Positions 30,577 to 39,173 of a stretch of DNA of 64,000 bases are shown here, piece by piece. Both the position numbers and the translations under genes were made by a program. The DNA lies in the NCBI RefSeq assembly GCF_022012415.1, contig NZ_JAKLTR010000016.1, forward strand, positions 94,965 to 158,964. The letters are read 5' to 3'. The notes below the pieces were generated by a model, which ran no database searches, was not told the origin of the DNA, and was given only the letters and a program-made list of their open reading frames with translations. The stretch is from Terrimonas ginsenosidimutans. Its GTDB lineage: Bacteria > Bacteroidota > Bacteroidia > Chitinophagales > Chitinophagaceae. The first letter of the stretch is position 1. Each line of letters starts with the position of its first letter.

Positions 30577-30804
30577 ATGGCAAAACGTATAAGACCTAAG
30601 AAACACCTTTATATTAACAGGATAAAAGCGGTTTTAGCAGATAAGAATAAGACCAGCGAGGAATTGCGAGCGCATTTTGGTGTAGCGCAGTCAACGGTTT
30701 CGAATTGGGTAACAAATACGATACAGCCGGATGTCTATACGTTTTATGAGATAGCGAAGTTTTTGGATGTAGATATTAGGGAGTTGTTTGTGCCGACGAA
30801 GTAG
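30577..30804 (+). CDS. XRE-family HTH regulator of the AbiTii locus
   Basis: 75 codons from ATG 30577 (MAKRIRPKKHLYIN). The HTH is NKTSEELRAHFGVAQSTVSN with the recognition helix at VAQSTVSNWVTN, and the end DVDIRELFVPTK is typical of small Bacteroidota XRE proteins. Upstream 30430-30570 is very AT-rich (ATATTGTAAAATG, TATAAATGTTATAATATG) and probably holds promoter and operator for it and the divergent gene at 30418. It precedes the AbiTii gene by 86 bases on the same strand, a usual regulator-plus-defence arrangement. Confidence 0.85.
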   Translation: MAKRIRPKKHLYINRIKAVLADKNKTSEELRAHFGVAQSTVSNWVTNTIQPDVYTFYEIAKFLDVDIRELFVPTK

Positions 30805-30890
30805 TGTTGAATACCCCTGCCTGAATCTTGCCTAAACAACACGTACTTATCTTCCGAACTAATCTTTACAAATTTTAATTCTAAAAATTA

Positions 30891-31814
30891 ATGGAGATTT
30901 CTAAATCAGAACATATAATAAGTCTCGCAAAAGAAATTATAGACGACATAGAATTGTCTCGTTTAGGCCCACAATCATTACTTCTTAAAGCAACAAGACT
31001 TGCTCGTTATGCGGATGATGAAGAAACTCGACAGTGGCTACGATTTGAAATGCAAGGTTACAAGAATACGGAATTGTCCTTAAAATATATGACTAAGACT
31101 GGAAGATGGACAGATAAAGAAAAAAATGAAGGCTATTGGTCCCCGTTACCGCAAATTCAAGCTAGTGCCGAAGCCCAGAAGCAAAAACTGTCTCTAATTA
31201 GAATTCCGGACACTAGTGGAGATCAGGCAGTGAGCGTCATCAACAGAGTTACAAATCAGATGAATGCTGTCACTAGAAACATATCGCAACTTGAGGGGAT
31301 TATTTCGAGAGTGATCTCATTCATTCACGATTTTGCAACTAACGTGTATTATCAAAAAACATTTGATTTTGTTGCGGAGGGAATTTTTGATAGCTATAAA
31401 AAGGATGTTGATAACTTAATTGCTAAAAATTCAGGAGATATATTGGGGCAAATTCCGTCAGTTGTCGGCAGACTGTCTGATGGTGATAAAGAGTCAATTA
31501 GTCAAGCTCTGACTACTTGCAGGCGAATTATTGATTCTTTTGCGAATCACATATTCCCTGCTACAGAAGAAACAATAGAAATAGGCGGAAATACTTTATC
31601 GTTAAAACAGGATAAGACTCAAAATAGAATAAATGCGTTTATTCATCTGCATAGCAAAAGCGAATCTCAAAAAAAGAAGCTGCGACAAAACCTTTCTAAT
31701 CTATATGAAAGAGTTTCTGCCGGTGTGCACTCAGATGTTGAATCGGCAGAGGCGAGAAGTTTATTTTTTAACACATATCTTTTGCTTGGAGAAATTTTGA
31801 CGCTAAAAAAATAG
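30891..31814 (+). CDS. AbiTii-domain protein (abortive-infection-like)
   Basis: 307 codons. Residues 9-65 (AKEIIDDIELSRLGPQSLLL then KATRLARYADDEETRQWLRF) match the AbiTii domain found N-terminally in many phage-defence-associated proteins. The C-terminal 90 residues (INAFIHLHSKSESQKKKLRQ then YERVSAGVHSDV) match the conserved end of the same proteins, so it is full length. AbiT was described as an abortive phage-infection system of Lactococcus; molecular activity of this domain is unknown to me. The gene follows an XRE gene. AT-rich codon use differs from the core genes, suggesting recent acquisition. Confidence 0.75.
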   Translation: MEISKSEHIISLAKEIIDDIELSRLGPQSLLLKATRLARYADDEETRQWLRFEMQGYKNTELSLKYMTKTGRWTDKEKNEGYWSPLPQIQASAEAQKQKLSLIRIPDTSGDQAVSVINRVTNQMNAVTRNISQLEGIISRVISFIHDFATNVYYQKTFDFVAEGIFDSYKKDVDNLIAKNSGDILGQIPSVVGRLSDGDKESISQALTTCRRIIDSFANHIFPATEETIEIGGNTLSLKQDKTQNRINAFIHLHSKSESQKKKLRQNLSNLYERVSAGVHSDVESAEARSLFFNTYLLLGEILTLKK

Positions 31815-31913
31815 TACTTGCAGCGTCACATCACATGCCGTCGTTGTAGGAAAATTAGTCCCTACTGAATTTCTTTTGGGTTGAGTTTTTTGAGAGTATT
31901 TTAAGTTTTACAA

Positions 31914-32770
31914 CTATTGATAATTATTAATATATCGATGAAGTTCTGCAAGCGTTACCGCTTCTGTTAATTGGAGCCAGTCTTTTTTTTGTAAAGGCTT
32001 CATTCCTCTATGTATTGCGGTACTCGTTGCCCCTCCTATAAAGATCTGATAATGTACTTGGAAAGGTGGACTTGTGTCATCGGAGTTTGACAAATCTATA
32101 TATTCGATATGCGGATAAGTCTCTATCGCAAGCGATATGACATCTTTCGCATGTCTTAATGGAAGTTTGTATCCAAGCCAGATACATTTATGATCTTTAT
32201 GATTGCTGATACCTCTTAGCGGTTCATATATTTCAGCAGAGTAACCTTTTTTTCGCAGTTTCCGCACCAGAGCGTTTGCATTGGCAAAGTTTGAAACATG
32301 TACTACCGGCTCTTCATCGTTTTCCCCATCAGTTTCGATTATATCTAATTTTTCTCCCCGGGTTGCCATCGGTTGATTTCTAAATTTTTCAATTTCTCCT
32401 TCCATCCTTATAAATCTAGCTTCACTCTCTTCTAGCCTCAAGACGCTTTCATTGAGCATTTTAATTATCTGCTCTTGAGGAACCGATACTTGTACTTTTT
32501 CTTGCTTTACTATATCATACTTGAAGATTTTTATGTAGTTCTCTTCGTTGTTGAAATCTGACGGCGCATAAAGCGCTCGGTTATTAAAGTTGAGCGTAAT
32601 GAAAAATAATATAACTAATATGCTTGGGAAGATTATTAAGAATAAATGAACGTTAATTGGTTAGTTTGTGAAACAAATGGTAACACAACTGTTCCGCAGA
32701 CTTCAGCTATACCAGCGAATATAGCTATAATCGTAAGCGGGTTTTTAATAGGACCTATCTTTTCGGTCAT
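31914..32770 (-). pseudogene. Membrane-anchored protein, one-base frameshift
   Basis: ATG 32770 begins TEKIGPIKNPLTIIAIFAGI with a first membrane helix to LPFVSQTN, then stops after NQLTFIYS. One T added at about 32640 joins it to the second helix FLIIFPSILVILFFITLNF, and NRALYAPSDFNNEENYIK, the order known for a Bacteroidota membrane-protein family. The remaining 215 residues are intact and include a coiled coil (NESVLRLEESEARFIRMEGE) and a soluble domain with HVSNFANANALVRKLRKKGY and IFIGGATSTAIHRGMKPLQ. It faces the AbiTii gene (convergent). Without the N-terminus the soluble part could still be made from ATG 32459. Function is unknown. Confidence 0.65.
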
Positions 32771-32954
32771 AATGCTAATTAGTTCTTTTTAAAATTACGG
32801 TTTAATGAATTACGTCTGTCCGCATTTGTGCTCATTAATTTTAACTTCTCCAATATTATGCGACGTGATTTTGTGAGAGAATAAACCAATATAAGTATAT
32901 TTTACTCGATGAAAGACCTAGATCGAAAGCAGAGATTTCTATGACAATTTTGAT

Positions 32955-33060
32955 CATCCGGCAATATCCGGCAATTAAAAGTGAGTACTCTGATTCATAA
33001 AAGTTTATTTTACAGCTTATTAGTAAAATTAGTTTTGCCTATCCGGCAATATCCGGCAAA
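32955..33060. repeat. Two copies of a 19-bp repeat, each internally duplicated
   Basis: ATCCGGCAATATCCGGCAA occurs at about 32956-32974 and again at about 33041-33059, 85 bases apart, in the same orientation. Each copy is itself two TATCCGGCAA-like units. The second copy overlaps the end of the ATPase fragment at 33039. May be scars of an excised insertion. Confidence 0.6.
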
Positions 33061-33635
33061 GAAACCTCCATTCGAGTATAAATTGTCTGCATCGCTTCGC
33101 CACTTTTACTCACCCATCCACCGTCCACCATACTACGAATATCATCCCGTGCCATCCGTTCTGAAATTGTCTTTTCAGTGAACGATAATTCGTAATCACG
33201 ACGGGAAAATGATTCTCCAACACGAATAGTTCGCAGGAAACGAATGATCCGTTCGTTCAATTGGATTTTCCTTGCAGTCGAGTAAAGCGTCAAAGTCACA
33301 AATCCGTTTTTTACCTTCCACGTTGGCTCTTTCAATCCCAACTTCCCGCTTTCCTCAGTAATAAGTACAGTACCTCTCCCAACCTTTTCAATAATACCAT
33401 GTACAAACACAGCCATCGTGATGTTAGGATTAGGTGGAAGTGATTCGTGTTTCTTTTTGAGTTGACTGTCACCCAGCGGAAGTGTTCCCCGGTTGATGAT
33501 CTCGATCCGGTCAGGATAGATGCCGATAAATACTTCACTCGTTGGATCTGAATAGTCACGGTGTATCAACGCATTTATTACGGCTTCATCAAGACTGTTG
33601 ATCATTTTGTTTGAGATCTGTCTTACCTGTGGCTA
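33039..33635 (-). pseudogene. N-truncated HATPase_c_4-type ATP-binding protein
   Basis: The frame is open from about 33635 to the stop at 33039; ATG 33605 is inside the conserved domain. It encodes INSLDEAVINALIHRDYS, IGIYPDRIEIINRGTLP and VHGIIEKVGRGTVLITEE, the GHKL-type ATP-binding module found after an AlbA_2 domain in putative transcriptional regulators. The AlbA_2 half is missing, replaced by a stop upstream. A winged-helix-like end (SFSRRDYELSFTEKTISERM) is kept. With half of the protein lost it is probably inactive. It sits in a run of accessory genes. Confidence 0.7.
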
Positions 33636-33656
33636 GTGGTTTTCTCAAAAAATAAA

Positions 33657-33672
33657 AGCCCTTGATAGGGCT
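33657..33672 (-). terminator. Terminator-like hairpin
   Basis: AGCCCT pairs with AGGGCT around a 4-base loop; on the minus strand it is followed by TTTTATTTTTT. It lies 79 bases after the stop of the membrane protein at 33751 and before the ATPase fragment. Confidence 0.65.
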
Positions 33673-33750
33673 CTTTATATAAGTGATACTAACTTTCTGA
33701 TTATCCTTGAATGGATCCGCCAGAGATCTTGATGATATTTTTCATGTCTC

Positions 33751-34791
33751 TTAATTTTTTATAAAGATAAGGTTAAAGCCTTTTTCTGGCAACAGGAGAT
33801 CATTATAAACTTTTATTAATTTTTGGCCAACAGCCTCTCCTGTAAATTTCTCATTTCCAATGGGTAAGAAATAGGTTGAAAGGTTGGCGGAATAGTTTAT
33901 TTCGACTCTCATGTATTCGACCGCGCGCTGGTTATAGTGAGTATAGATATTGTCAAGATCAATATTGTAGGTTAGTCGCGACTTGATTACTAAATTATAT
34001 TCTTTCTTTCCCTCCAACTTAACGTCTAATTTCTCTTGAATTCTGTTTACTGTTGTCTCGTTTTTCGTTATTGAAGCTAGATCCATGGTTTTGCCATCCA
34101 CAGAGAAATGATATATCTCAATGAAAGATTTTTGATCAGTTTCTGAGAGCCTCTTTACGTAATAACAAAAGTCGTATTGAAAAGGATCTGTGTTATTTCT
34201 TATCATTTTGCTTTCGGTAATTTCTTCAATGCTAAGAAACCCGTGTTCGTCAAGGGAGACGTTTATTGTCATGATGCATGTTCTAAAGAAATGGCTGATG
34301 TTATTATTGTGAAAAAATATATTGCTAAGTTTTTCGTTGATCTTATCACTCACTTCATGAGGAAATTCACTTTTGAAGTAGCACCTGGTAACCCGTTTCC
34401 AAATGTCCTCAATGTCGCTTCGATTCTGTAGGAATTCGTCAGAATACAATACATTGTTAAATGAATCTTGTAGTTGTTCATTAAACTGACTTGATTTGAC
34501 AATTTTATGCATTTCCTCTTTGAAGAAGCCCATAAATTGAAACCATTTCAGTACTGCAAGAAAAATTCCACTGCTCAGTATTGCTAGTGCAATTCCGAAC
34601 ATTTCTTTAAATCCGTCAGCGTGGGATATAAAGAAGGTTGAAAAGCCAAGTTTAAAGATGTAAAAAAGCAAGAGCAACGAAGTTGCCAACCCTAACAGGA
34701 TCGGAAGCATAAATTCCAGCATTCTCTTTTTTGCCGATTGCCAATTGGGTGACATCTTGATTAGGTTAAGGTTTGTTATTTGATAAATCAA
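33751..34791 (-). CDS. Two-TM membrane protein, unknown function
   Basis: Up to 346 codons from ATG 34791; ATG 34755 (MSPNWQSAKKRML) is an equally good start. Two membrane helices lie at about 27-48 and 62-85 (FMLPILLGLATSLLLLFYIF; MFGIALAILSSGIFLAVLKW). The remaining 250 residues are soluble, probably cytoplasmic, with mixed alpha/beta composition (SFNNVLYSDEFLQNRSDIED; ESKMIRNNTDPFQYDFCYYV). No known domain or catalytic motif is visible. AT-rich codon use resembles the AbiTii gene. Membrane-anchored effectors of this shape are common in defence regions, but that is only a hint. Confidence 0.6.
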   Translation of the reverse strand: MIYQITNLNLIKMSPNWQSAKKRMLEFMLPILLGLATSLLLLFYIFKLGFSTFFISHADGFKEMFGIALAILSSGIFLAVLKWFQFMGFFKEEMHKIVKSSQFNEQLQDSFNNVLYSDEFLQNRSDIEDIWKRVTRCYFKSEFPHEVSDKINEKLSNIFFHNNNISHFFRTCIMTINVSLDEHGFLSIEEITESKMIRNNTDPFQYDFCYYVKRLSETDQKSFIEIYHFSVDGKTMDLASITKNETTVNRIQEKLDVKLEGKKEYNLVIKSRLTYNIDLDNIYTHYNQRAVEYMRVEINYSANLSTYFLPIGNEKFTGEAVGQKLIKVYNDLLLPEKGFNLIFIKN

Positions 34792-34986
34792 AACTACTAA
34801 CTGTTTGAATGTTTTTAAAACACTTCCTTTTTCTAGTAGAGTTTAGACTTTGATCGATTAATTATGAAGTTGAGATTATGTAGCTTCGGTTGCTTTTTTG
34901 CGCTCGCGAATAGCTGTATTCAATATGTCTTTTGTATATAGTGAAGCTGATTTTTGGGTTCGATGAAAAGTGAAATACAAACTCTA

Positions 34987-35700
34987 ATGGCACAATCATC
35001 TATAGAATGGACGGAAATGACCTGGAATCCTACAACGGGTTGCAATAAGGTTTCTGCTGGCTGTAAGTTCTGTTACGCGGAAGTTATGACACGGCGTTTA
35101 GAGGCGATGGGATTGGAGAAATACAGCGATGGGTTCAAACTCAGAATACATCCTGAAGCGCTTAAAATTCCTTATACCTGGCGGTCTCCCAAGACGGTTT
35201 TCGTGAATTCCATGAGCGATCTCTTTCATAAGGACGTACCGCTTTCATTTATCCAGCAGGTATTTGAAGTGATGAATGATAATCCTCAGCACGTGTTCCG
35301 GGTATTGACCAAAAGAAGCGATATTCTTTTGAAATATAATTCTCAGCTTAAATGGTCGCATAATATCTGGATGGGTGTTTCGGTGGAAAACGAGAAGGTG
35401 GCTTACAGGATTGATGATCTTGCAAAGACGGATGCCAGAGTGAAGTTTCTTTCATGTGAGCCATTGATCGGCCCGATACCCGGTATGAATTTGAAAGGGA
35501 TAGACTGGGTGATAGTAGGAGGGGAGAGTGGGCGAAAGCCGCGGCCGATGGATGAAGATTGGGTATTGGATATTCTTGACCAGTGTAAGGCTGCGGATGT
35601 GAAGTTCTTTTTCAAGCAATGGGGAGGTGCGAATAAGAAGAAGACAGGAAGAGTTTTGCTTGAAAGAACATGGGATGAGATGCCTGTTTTGCAATATTGA
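34987..35700 (+). CDS. Phage Gp37/Gp68-type protein (DUF5131)
   Basis: The best start is ATG 34987 (MAQSSIEWTEMTWNP), as family members usually begin SIEWTDATWNP; upstream ATGs at 34963 and 34954 frame are also possible. The signature GCNKVSAGCKFCYAE has three cysteines, like radical-SAM proteins, and SMSDLFHKDVP, VLTKR, WMGVSVEN and VGGESGRKPRPM follow in family order to a C-terminal FFFKQWGG. About 237 residues, full length. These proteins are often paired with a three-Cys-motif partner (TcmP), but no such gene is present here. The reaction is not established. Possibly nucleic-acid or tRNA related. Confidence 0.85.
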   Translation: MAQSSIEWTEMTWNPTTGCNKVSAGCKFCYAEVMTRRLEAMGLEKYSDGFKLRIHPEALKIPYTWRSPKTVFVNSMSDLFHKDVPLSFIQQVFEVMNDNPQHVFRVLTKRSDILLKYNSQLKWSHNIWMGVSVENEKVAYRIDDLAKTDARVKFLSCEPLIGPIPGMNLKGIDWVIVGGESGRKPRPMDEDWVLDILDQCKAADVKFFFKQWGGANKKKTGRVLLERTWDEMPVLQY

Positions 35701-35736
35701 CATCGGTCTTATAATCTAATGCTAGTAATGTAATGT

Positions 35737-36027
35737 ATGAAAGGTGAAATGACACGCTTTGATATCTGCCTGCCCGAATCCCAGATGGAATTTTTCCAGT
35801 ACGCTGCCAACCTGGGTGGATACCGCACATTGAGCGAATTTGTCATTGTATCTGTTCAAAGCAAAGCAGAAGAAATAGTGGAGAAGCATAAGGCAATTAT
35901 TGCTTCAGCAAAAGATCAGGAGATCTTCTTTGATGCAATCATGAACCATCCGGCGCCTTCCAAAAATCTGCGTGCAGCCGTGAAAAAATATAATAAACAG
36001 GCAAAGGGAAATGAGTTATTAGTATGA
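35737..36027 (+). CDS. DUF1778 antitoxin (TacA type)
   Basis: 96 codons from ATG 35737 (ATG 35749 also possible). The N-terminus TRFDICLPESQMEFFQYAAN is the ribbon-helix-helix DNA-binding part of TacA-like antitoxins, and the end SKNLRAAVKKYNKQAKGNEL is the toxin-binding tail. It would repress its own promoter together with the toxin. Its stop TGA overlaps the ATG of the GNAT gene by 4 bases. It is intact. Confidence 0.85.
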   Translation: MKGEMTRFDICLPESQMEFFQYAANLGGYRTLSEFVIVSVQSKAEEIVEKHKAIIASAKDQEIFFDAIMNHPAPSKNLRAAVKKYNKQAKGNELLV

Positions 36028-36526
36028 ACTTTCAGTCGATTGCTATTAATGGTATACACGAAAAGAAAATTTTCAATGTGGAATACCGCAGCTGGATGAC
36101 TATTTGCATAAGCAGGTCCGGCAGGATATAAAGCGAAAACTGTCCGCTTGCTTTGTATCAGCTGATCAGAAGATCGTCAAAGGCTATTATACACTCTCTA
36201 CCGCTTCTCTTGACAGAACACAACTTCCTCCTGAACTTATTAAGAAACTGCCTCTTTCCTATACAAATCTACCGGTGACGCTATTAGGCAGGCTGGCTGT
36301 GAGTAAAGACTACCAGCGCCAGGGATTGGGAGAATTGCTTTTAGTAGATGCACTCAAGCGCAGCTACTTCGCTTCTTTGCAGGTTGGTTCAATGGCGGTG
36401 GTTGTTGATCCGATCGATGAGGATGCTGTTAGATTTTACGAACGATATGATTTCATTCAGCTGCCGGACAGCGGCAAAATGTTGCTGCCTATGGCCACGA
36501 TTGCGCAATTGTTCAAAGATGATTGA
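36024..36526 (+). pseudogene. GNAT acetyltransferase toxin (TacT type), frameshifted near the N-terminus
   Basis: ATG 36024 overlaps the antitoxin stop. The frame starts NFQSIAINGIHEKKIF and then runs to an early stop. A single C added after TTC at about 36074 gives KKIFQCGIPQLDDYLHKQ, continuing with RQDIKRKLSACFVSADQKIV in the normal TacT order. The rest is intact: acetyl-CoA loop RLAVSKDYQRQGLGELLL, VVDPIDEDAVRFYERYDFI and the end. TacT toxins acetylate the amino group of charged tRNA and block translation. The break should disarm the toxin; an internal start could only make a protein lacking the first 27 residues. Confidence 0.8.
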
Positions 36527-36657
36527 GTTTAAGGCTTGATTATTTTCTGTATCGGTCTTACAGTATAAACGGGCTATGAGAGGCCGTTGTTTTGATTTTA
36601 AGGTAATACAGAGCTATAATCCGCCAAAACTCATATATCTGCACAGTTAATAAAAAA

Positions 36658-36674
36658 GCCACCCATTAGGTGGC
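36658..36674 (-). terminator. Terminator of the small GNAT-partner gene
   Basis: GCCACC and GGTGGC pair around CATTA; on the minus strand six T follow. It lies 22 bases after the stop at 36696. Confidence 0.75.
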
Positions 36675-36695
36675 CTTTCATTATAATAAAAGAAA

Positions 36696-36872
36696 TTATT
36701 TTGCCTTTGAAAGACGCGGCTTCGATGGACGCGACACGACTTTTCCATCTTTCTTGGCTTTGATATATTTAGCAGTATCTTCCAAATCCTTTTTTATCTG
36801 CGCCTTGGATCTATCCTGGGTGCCGATAAAACCTATATTATCCAATCCATAGTATTGTTTTTTATTTGCCAT
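36696..36872 (-). CDS. 58-residue protein overlapping the GNAT-like gene
   Basis: ATG 36872 to TAA 36696. The protein starts MANKKQYYGLDNIGFIGTQ and is strongly basic at the end (KAKKDGKVVSRPSKPRLSK). It overlaps the 3' end of the upstream GNAT-like gene by 11 bases and ends just before a terminator, so it is the second gene of a two-gene unit. It is too small for standard gene finding but its codon use and coupling make it credible. No family is recognised. A role as the antitoxin partner is possible. Confidence 0.65.
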   Translation of the reverse strand: MANKKQYYGLDNIGFIGTQDRSKAQIKKDLEDTAKYIKAKKDGKVVSRPSKPRLSKAK

Positions 36873-37386
36873 CCAGGTAATTTTTATAGTACGAATTTAC
36901 TAATTTTTTAGCAGATTTCCCGGAAATGCTCATGCGGTTGCGGAAGATCAATTCTGCTCCCAGTTGTTGCTGATAATGCTGGATTAGTTGCCTTTTCGCT
37001 GTGAATGCGACAACGCCGTCGAAGCCGAGATCAAAGCTTGACCGGCAGGCAAATGCTACAAGGTTTCCCGCAACACCAGCAAACTTTTTTGATTTGCCAA
37101 AGTTGTGCCTTGCAACTTCGATGAGGTGCATTTCAATAAAATCTTTCAAGCACTGGATGCTGATCATACCTTGAATGACATCGTTATTCTTTATCGCCAG
37201 TTTGAATAGTTTATGGTCCGCTTGCCTGAATTCGTTCTTCCAGTTGAAGCGCCATCCATTTTTCTTGAGTAATATTTTCAGATCCTCTTTGGTGATCGAT
37301 AATACCTCTGTATCGAAATTTTCTCCAGACTTTACTTCTTCAATACTATTGGTTAGCTTATCAATGATAAAACTATTTTGCAGCAT
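36862..37386 (-). CDS. GNAT-like acetyltransferase (possible toxin)
   Basis: 174 codons from ATG 37386. Residues 58-165 follow the GNAT fold: LAIKNNDVIQGMISIQCLKD, then FAGVAGNLVAFACRSSFDLG (acetyl-CoA pyrophosphate loop region), FDGVVAFTAKRQLIQHYQQQ and LGAELIFRNRMSISGKSAKK. The usual Q/R-x-x-G-x-G/A loop is degenerate (GVAGN). N-terminal 55 residues are helical. Its 3' end overlaps a 58-codon gene, giving a compact pair that resembles a toxin-antitoxin operon. The same arrangement lies next to a classical TacAT locus, so this may be a second, independent module. Substrate unknown. Confidence 0.65.
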   Translation of the reverse strand: MLQNSFIIDKLTNSIEEVKSGENFDTEVLSITKEDLKILLKKNGWRFNWKNEFRQADHKLFKLAIKNNDVIQGMISIQCLKDFIEMHLIEVARHNFGKSKKFAGVAGNLVAFACRSSFDLGFDGVVAFTAKRQLIQHYQQQLGAELIFRNRMSISGKSAKKLVNSYYKNYLDGK

Positions 37387-37627
37387 CGTTAGTGATTGTT
37401 TTTGGACATTAAATTTATCTCATTCTTCAAACAATATTTACTTCTTTGTTCATGTTTCAAAAACAATTCTTTTTTCTAATAGCAACATAGATTACAGTTG
37501 ATGAATTATGAAATTCGAAGTGTGTAGCTTGCAAGATGTGTTTGTTATTGCCAGCAGTCAGGAGAGAAAGGCGTCATGACATTTCTAACAGTGCGGAATA
37601 GTTAGGAGAACGATATGGAAACAAAAT

Positions 37628-37676
37628 TTATATTCCGCCAAAACGGCAATATTTACATCGATTTGGCGGAATATAA
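37628..37676 (+). promoter_or_regulatory. 15-bp perfect inverted repeat, putative operator
   Basis: TTATATTCCGCCAAA (37628-37642) and its exact reverse complement (37662-37676) flank a 19-base spacer and end three bases before the ATG at 37679. The position over the start suggests autoregulation of the ATPase gene, or occlusion of its ribosome site by a hairpin. Confidence 0.6.
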
Positions 37677-37678
37677 TT

Positions 37679-38880
37679 ATGAGTTTAATCATCGGACGAG
37701 ACCCAGAAAAGCAACTGCTCGCAGAAATTCTCACTTCCCGGAAAGCAGAACTTCTTGCTGTATACGGCCGACGCCGTGTCGGCAAAACATTTCTAATCCG
37801 GACGTTTTACGCTAAAAATCTTGCTTTCGAATTTACCGGTATTCATAATGCCGGTTTCACTGAGCAACTGGATAATTTTTCCAAAGCGATGCGATCCGCT
37901 GCAAAGACCCGCTTTGACCGGCCTGCATCATGGTCAGCCGCTTTTGACATCCTGGAAACCTATCTTACCCCATTGCTCAAACAAAATAAGCAGGTCATCT
38001 TCTTTGATGAATTCCCCTGGATACATACACCACGTTCCAATTTCCTGCAGGCATTCGCTCACTTCTGAAATACCTGGGCTTCGAGGCAGTCTAATCTTAT
38101 AGTCGTTATCTGCGGTTCTTCCGCGCCGTGGATGGTTCAGAAAGTTCTCAATGACCGGGGAGGTCTTCATAACCGTGTTACCAGGCGAATGCGGCTGTTA
38201 CCTTTTACGGTCGCTGAAACGGCAAAATTTTTCCACCACCGTGGTATACGGCTTGATCAATATCAGATCATAGAGTTGTATATGGCCATGGGAGGAGTTC
38301 CTCAGTATCTTAAAGAAGTTAAAGCAGGAGAGAGTTCGGCCAGGCGATCAACCGTATTTGCTTTTCTAAGGATGGCTTTCTCAGGGGTGAGTTTTCAAAC
38401 CTGTTCCGGTCGCTGTTTGACAATTCGCAATATCATACCGAGGTTGTTCGTGCGTTATCAAAAAAAGCAAAAGGCCTGACCCGTAATGAAATTATCGATG
38501 CATGTAGTTTCAGCTCAGGAGGATGGGCAACGCAAGTGCTGGATGAATTGACCGAATCAGGGTTTATCACTCCGTATGTTCCTTTTGAACGAAAGCTGAA
38601 GGATAGTATATATAAACTGACAGATGAATACTCGCTGTTCTATTCGAGGTTCATCAAGCCCGCGAAAGGATTTGATAAAGATGCATGGCAACGTATCAGT
38701 TCCGGTTCTTCATGGAAGGCATGGAGTGGTTATGCATTTGAAAGTTTGTGTATGAAGCATATTACTGCGATCAAACGAGGGTTGGGTATTGAAGGTGTTT
38801 ATACCGAAGTATCGGTATGGAGATATGTGGGAGGCAAGGATGAGCAGGGGGCTCAAATAGATCTGTTGATCATTTTACCT
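37679..38880 (+). pseudogene. AAA-type ATP-binding protein (archaeal ATPase/DUF234 type), multiply frameshifted
   Basis: ATG 37679 begins SLIIGRDPEKQLLAEIL; the P-loop is YGRRRVGKTFLIRTF and the Walker B VIFFDEFPWIHTP. The frame breaks after LQAFAHF, resumes as VVICGSSAPWMVQKVL and RMRLLPFTVAETAKFF, breaks again after VPQYLKEVKAGES, and resumes as GLTRNEIIDACSFSSGG with SGFITPYVPFERKLKDSIYK, the winged-helix part. The C-terminal nuclease-like domain stops after EQGAQIDLLI, with unrelated sequence after. These ATPases are common in Bacteroidota and archaea, of unknown role. At least two frameshifts and a 3' truncation make this copy inactive. Confidence 0.8.
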
Positions 38881-39173
38881 TCTGACCTTCTGTCATCAAT
38901 TTTTTTTTGCGGTTTTCTGGTCCATCTTTCTTTCATTTGAAGAGTGAATGAATCTTGTTGGTATTATTAATGAGGCGCAGCTTAGCAAGAGAATGGCTTG
39001 CATAGCGAGCGTTTCATATTAGTGATGCTGTAAATTACTTTGTGTTCAAGACGGTGCGGGTACCTATGTTGAGAGTGACTTGTCTCAGGGGTTAACGGTA
39101 GGTTTGGCTGAGTAAGGGATATTCGATAGTGTCCTATAGAAGAGATGCTTTCCGCGATCACTCCGCCCACGAT

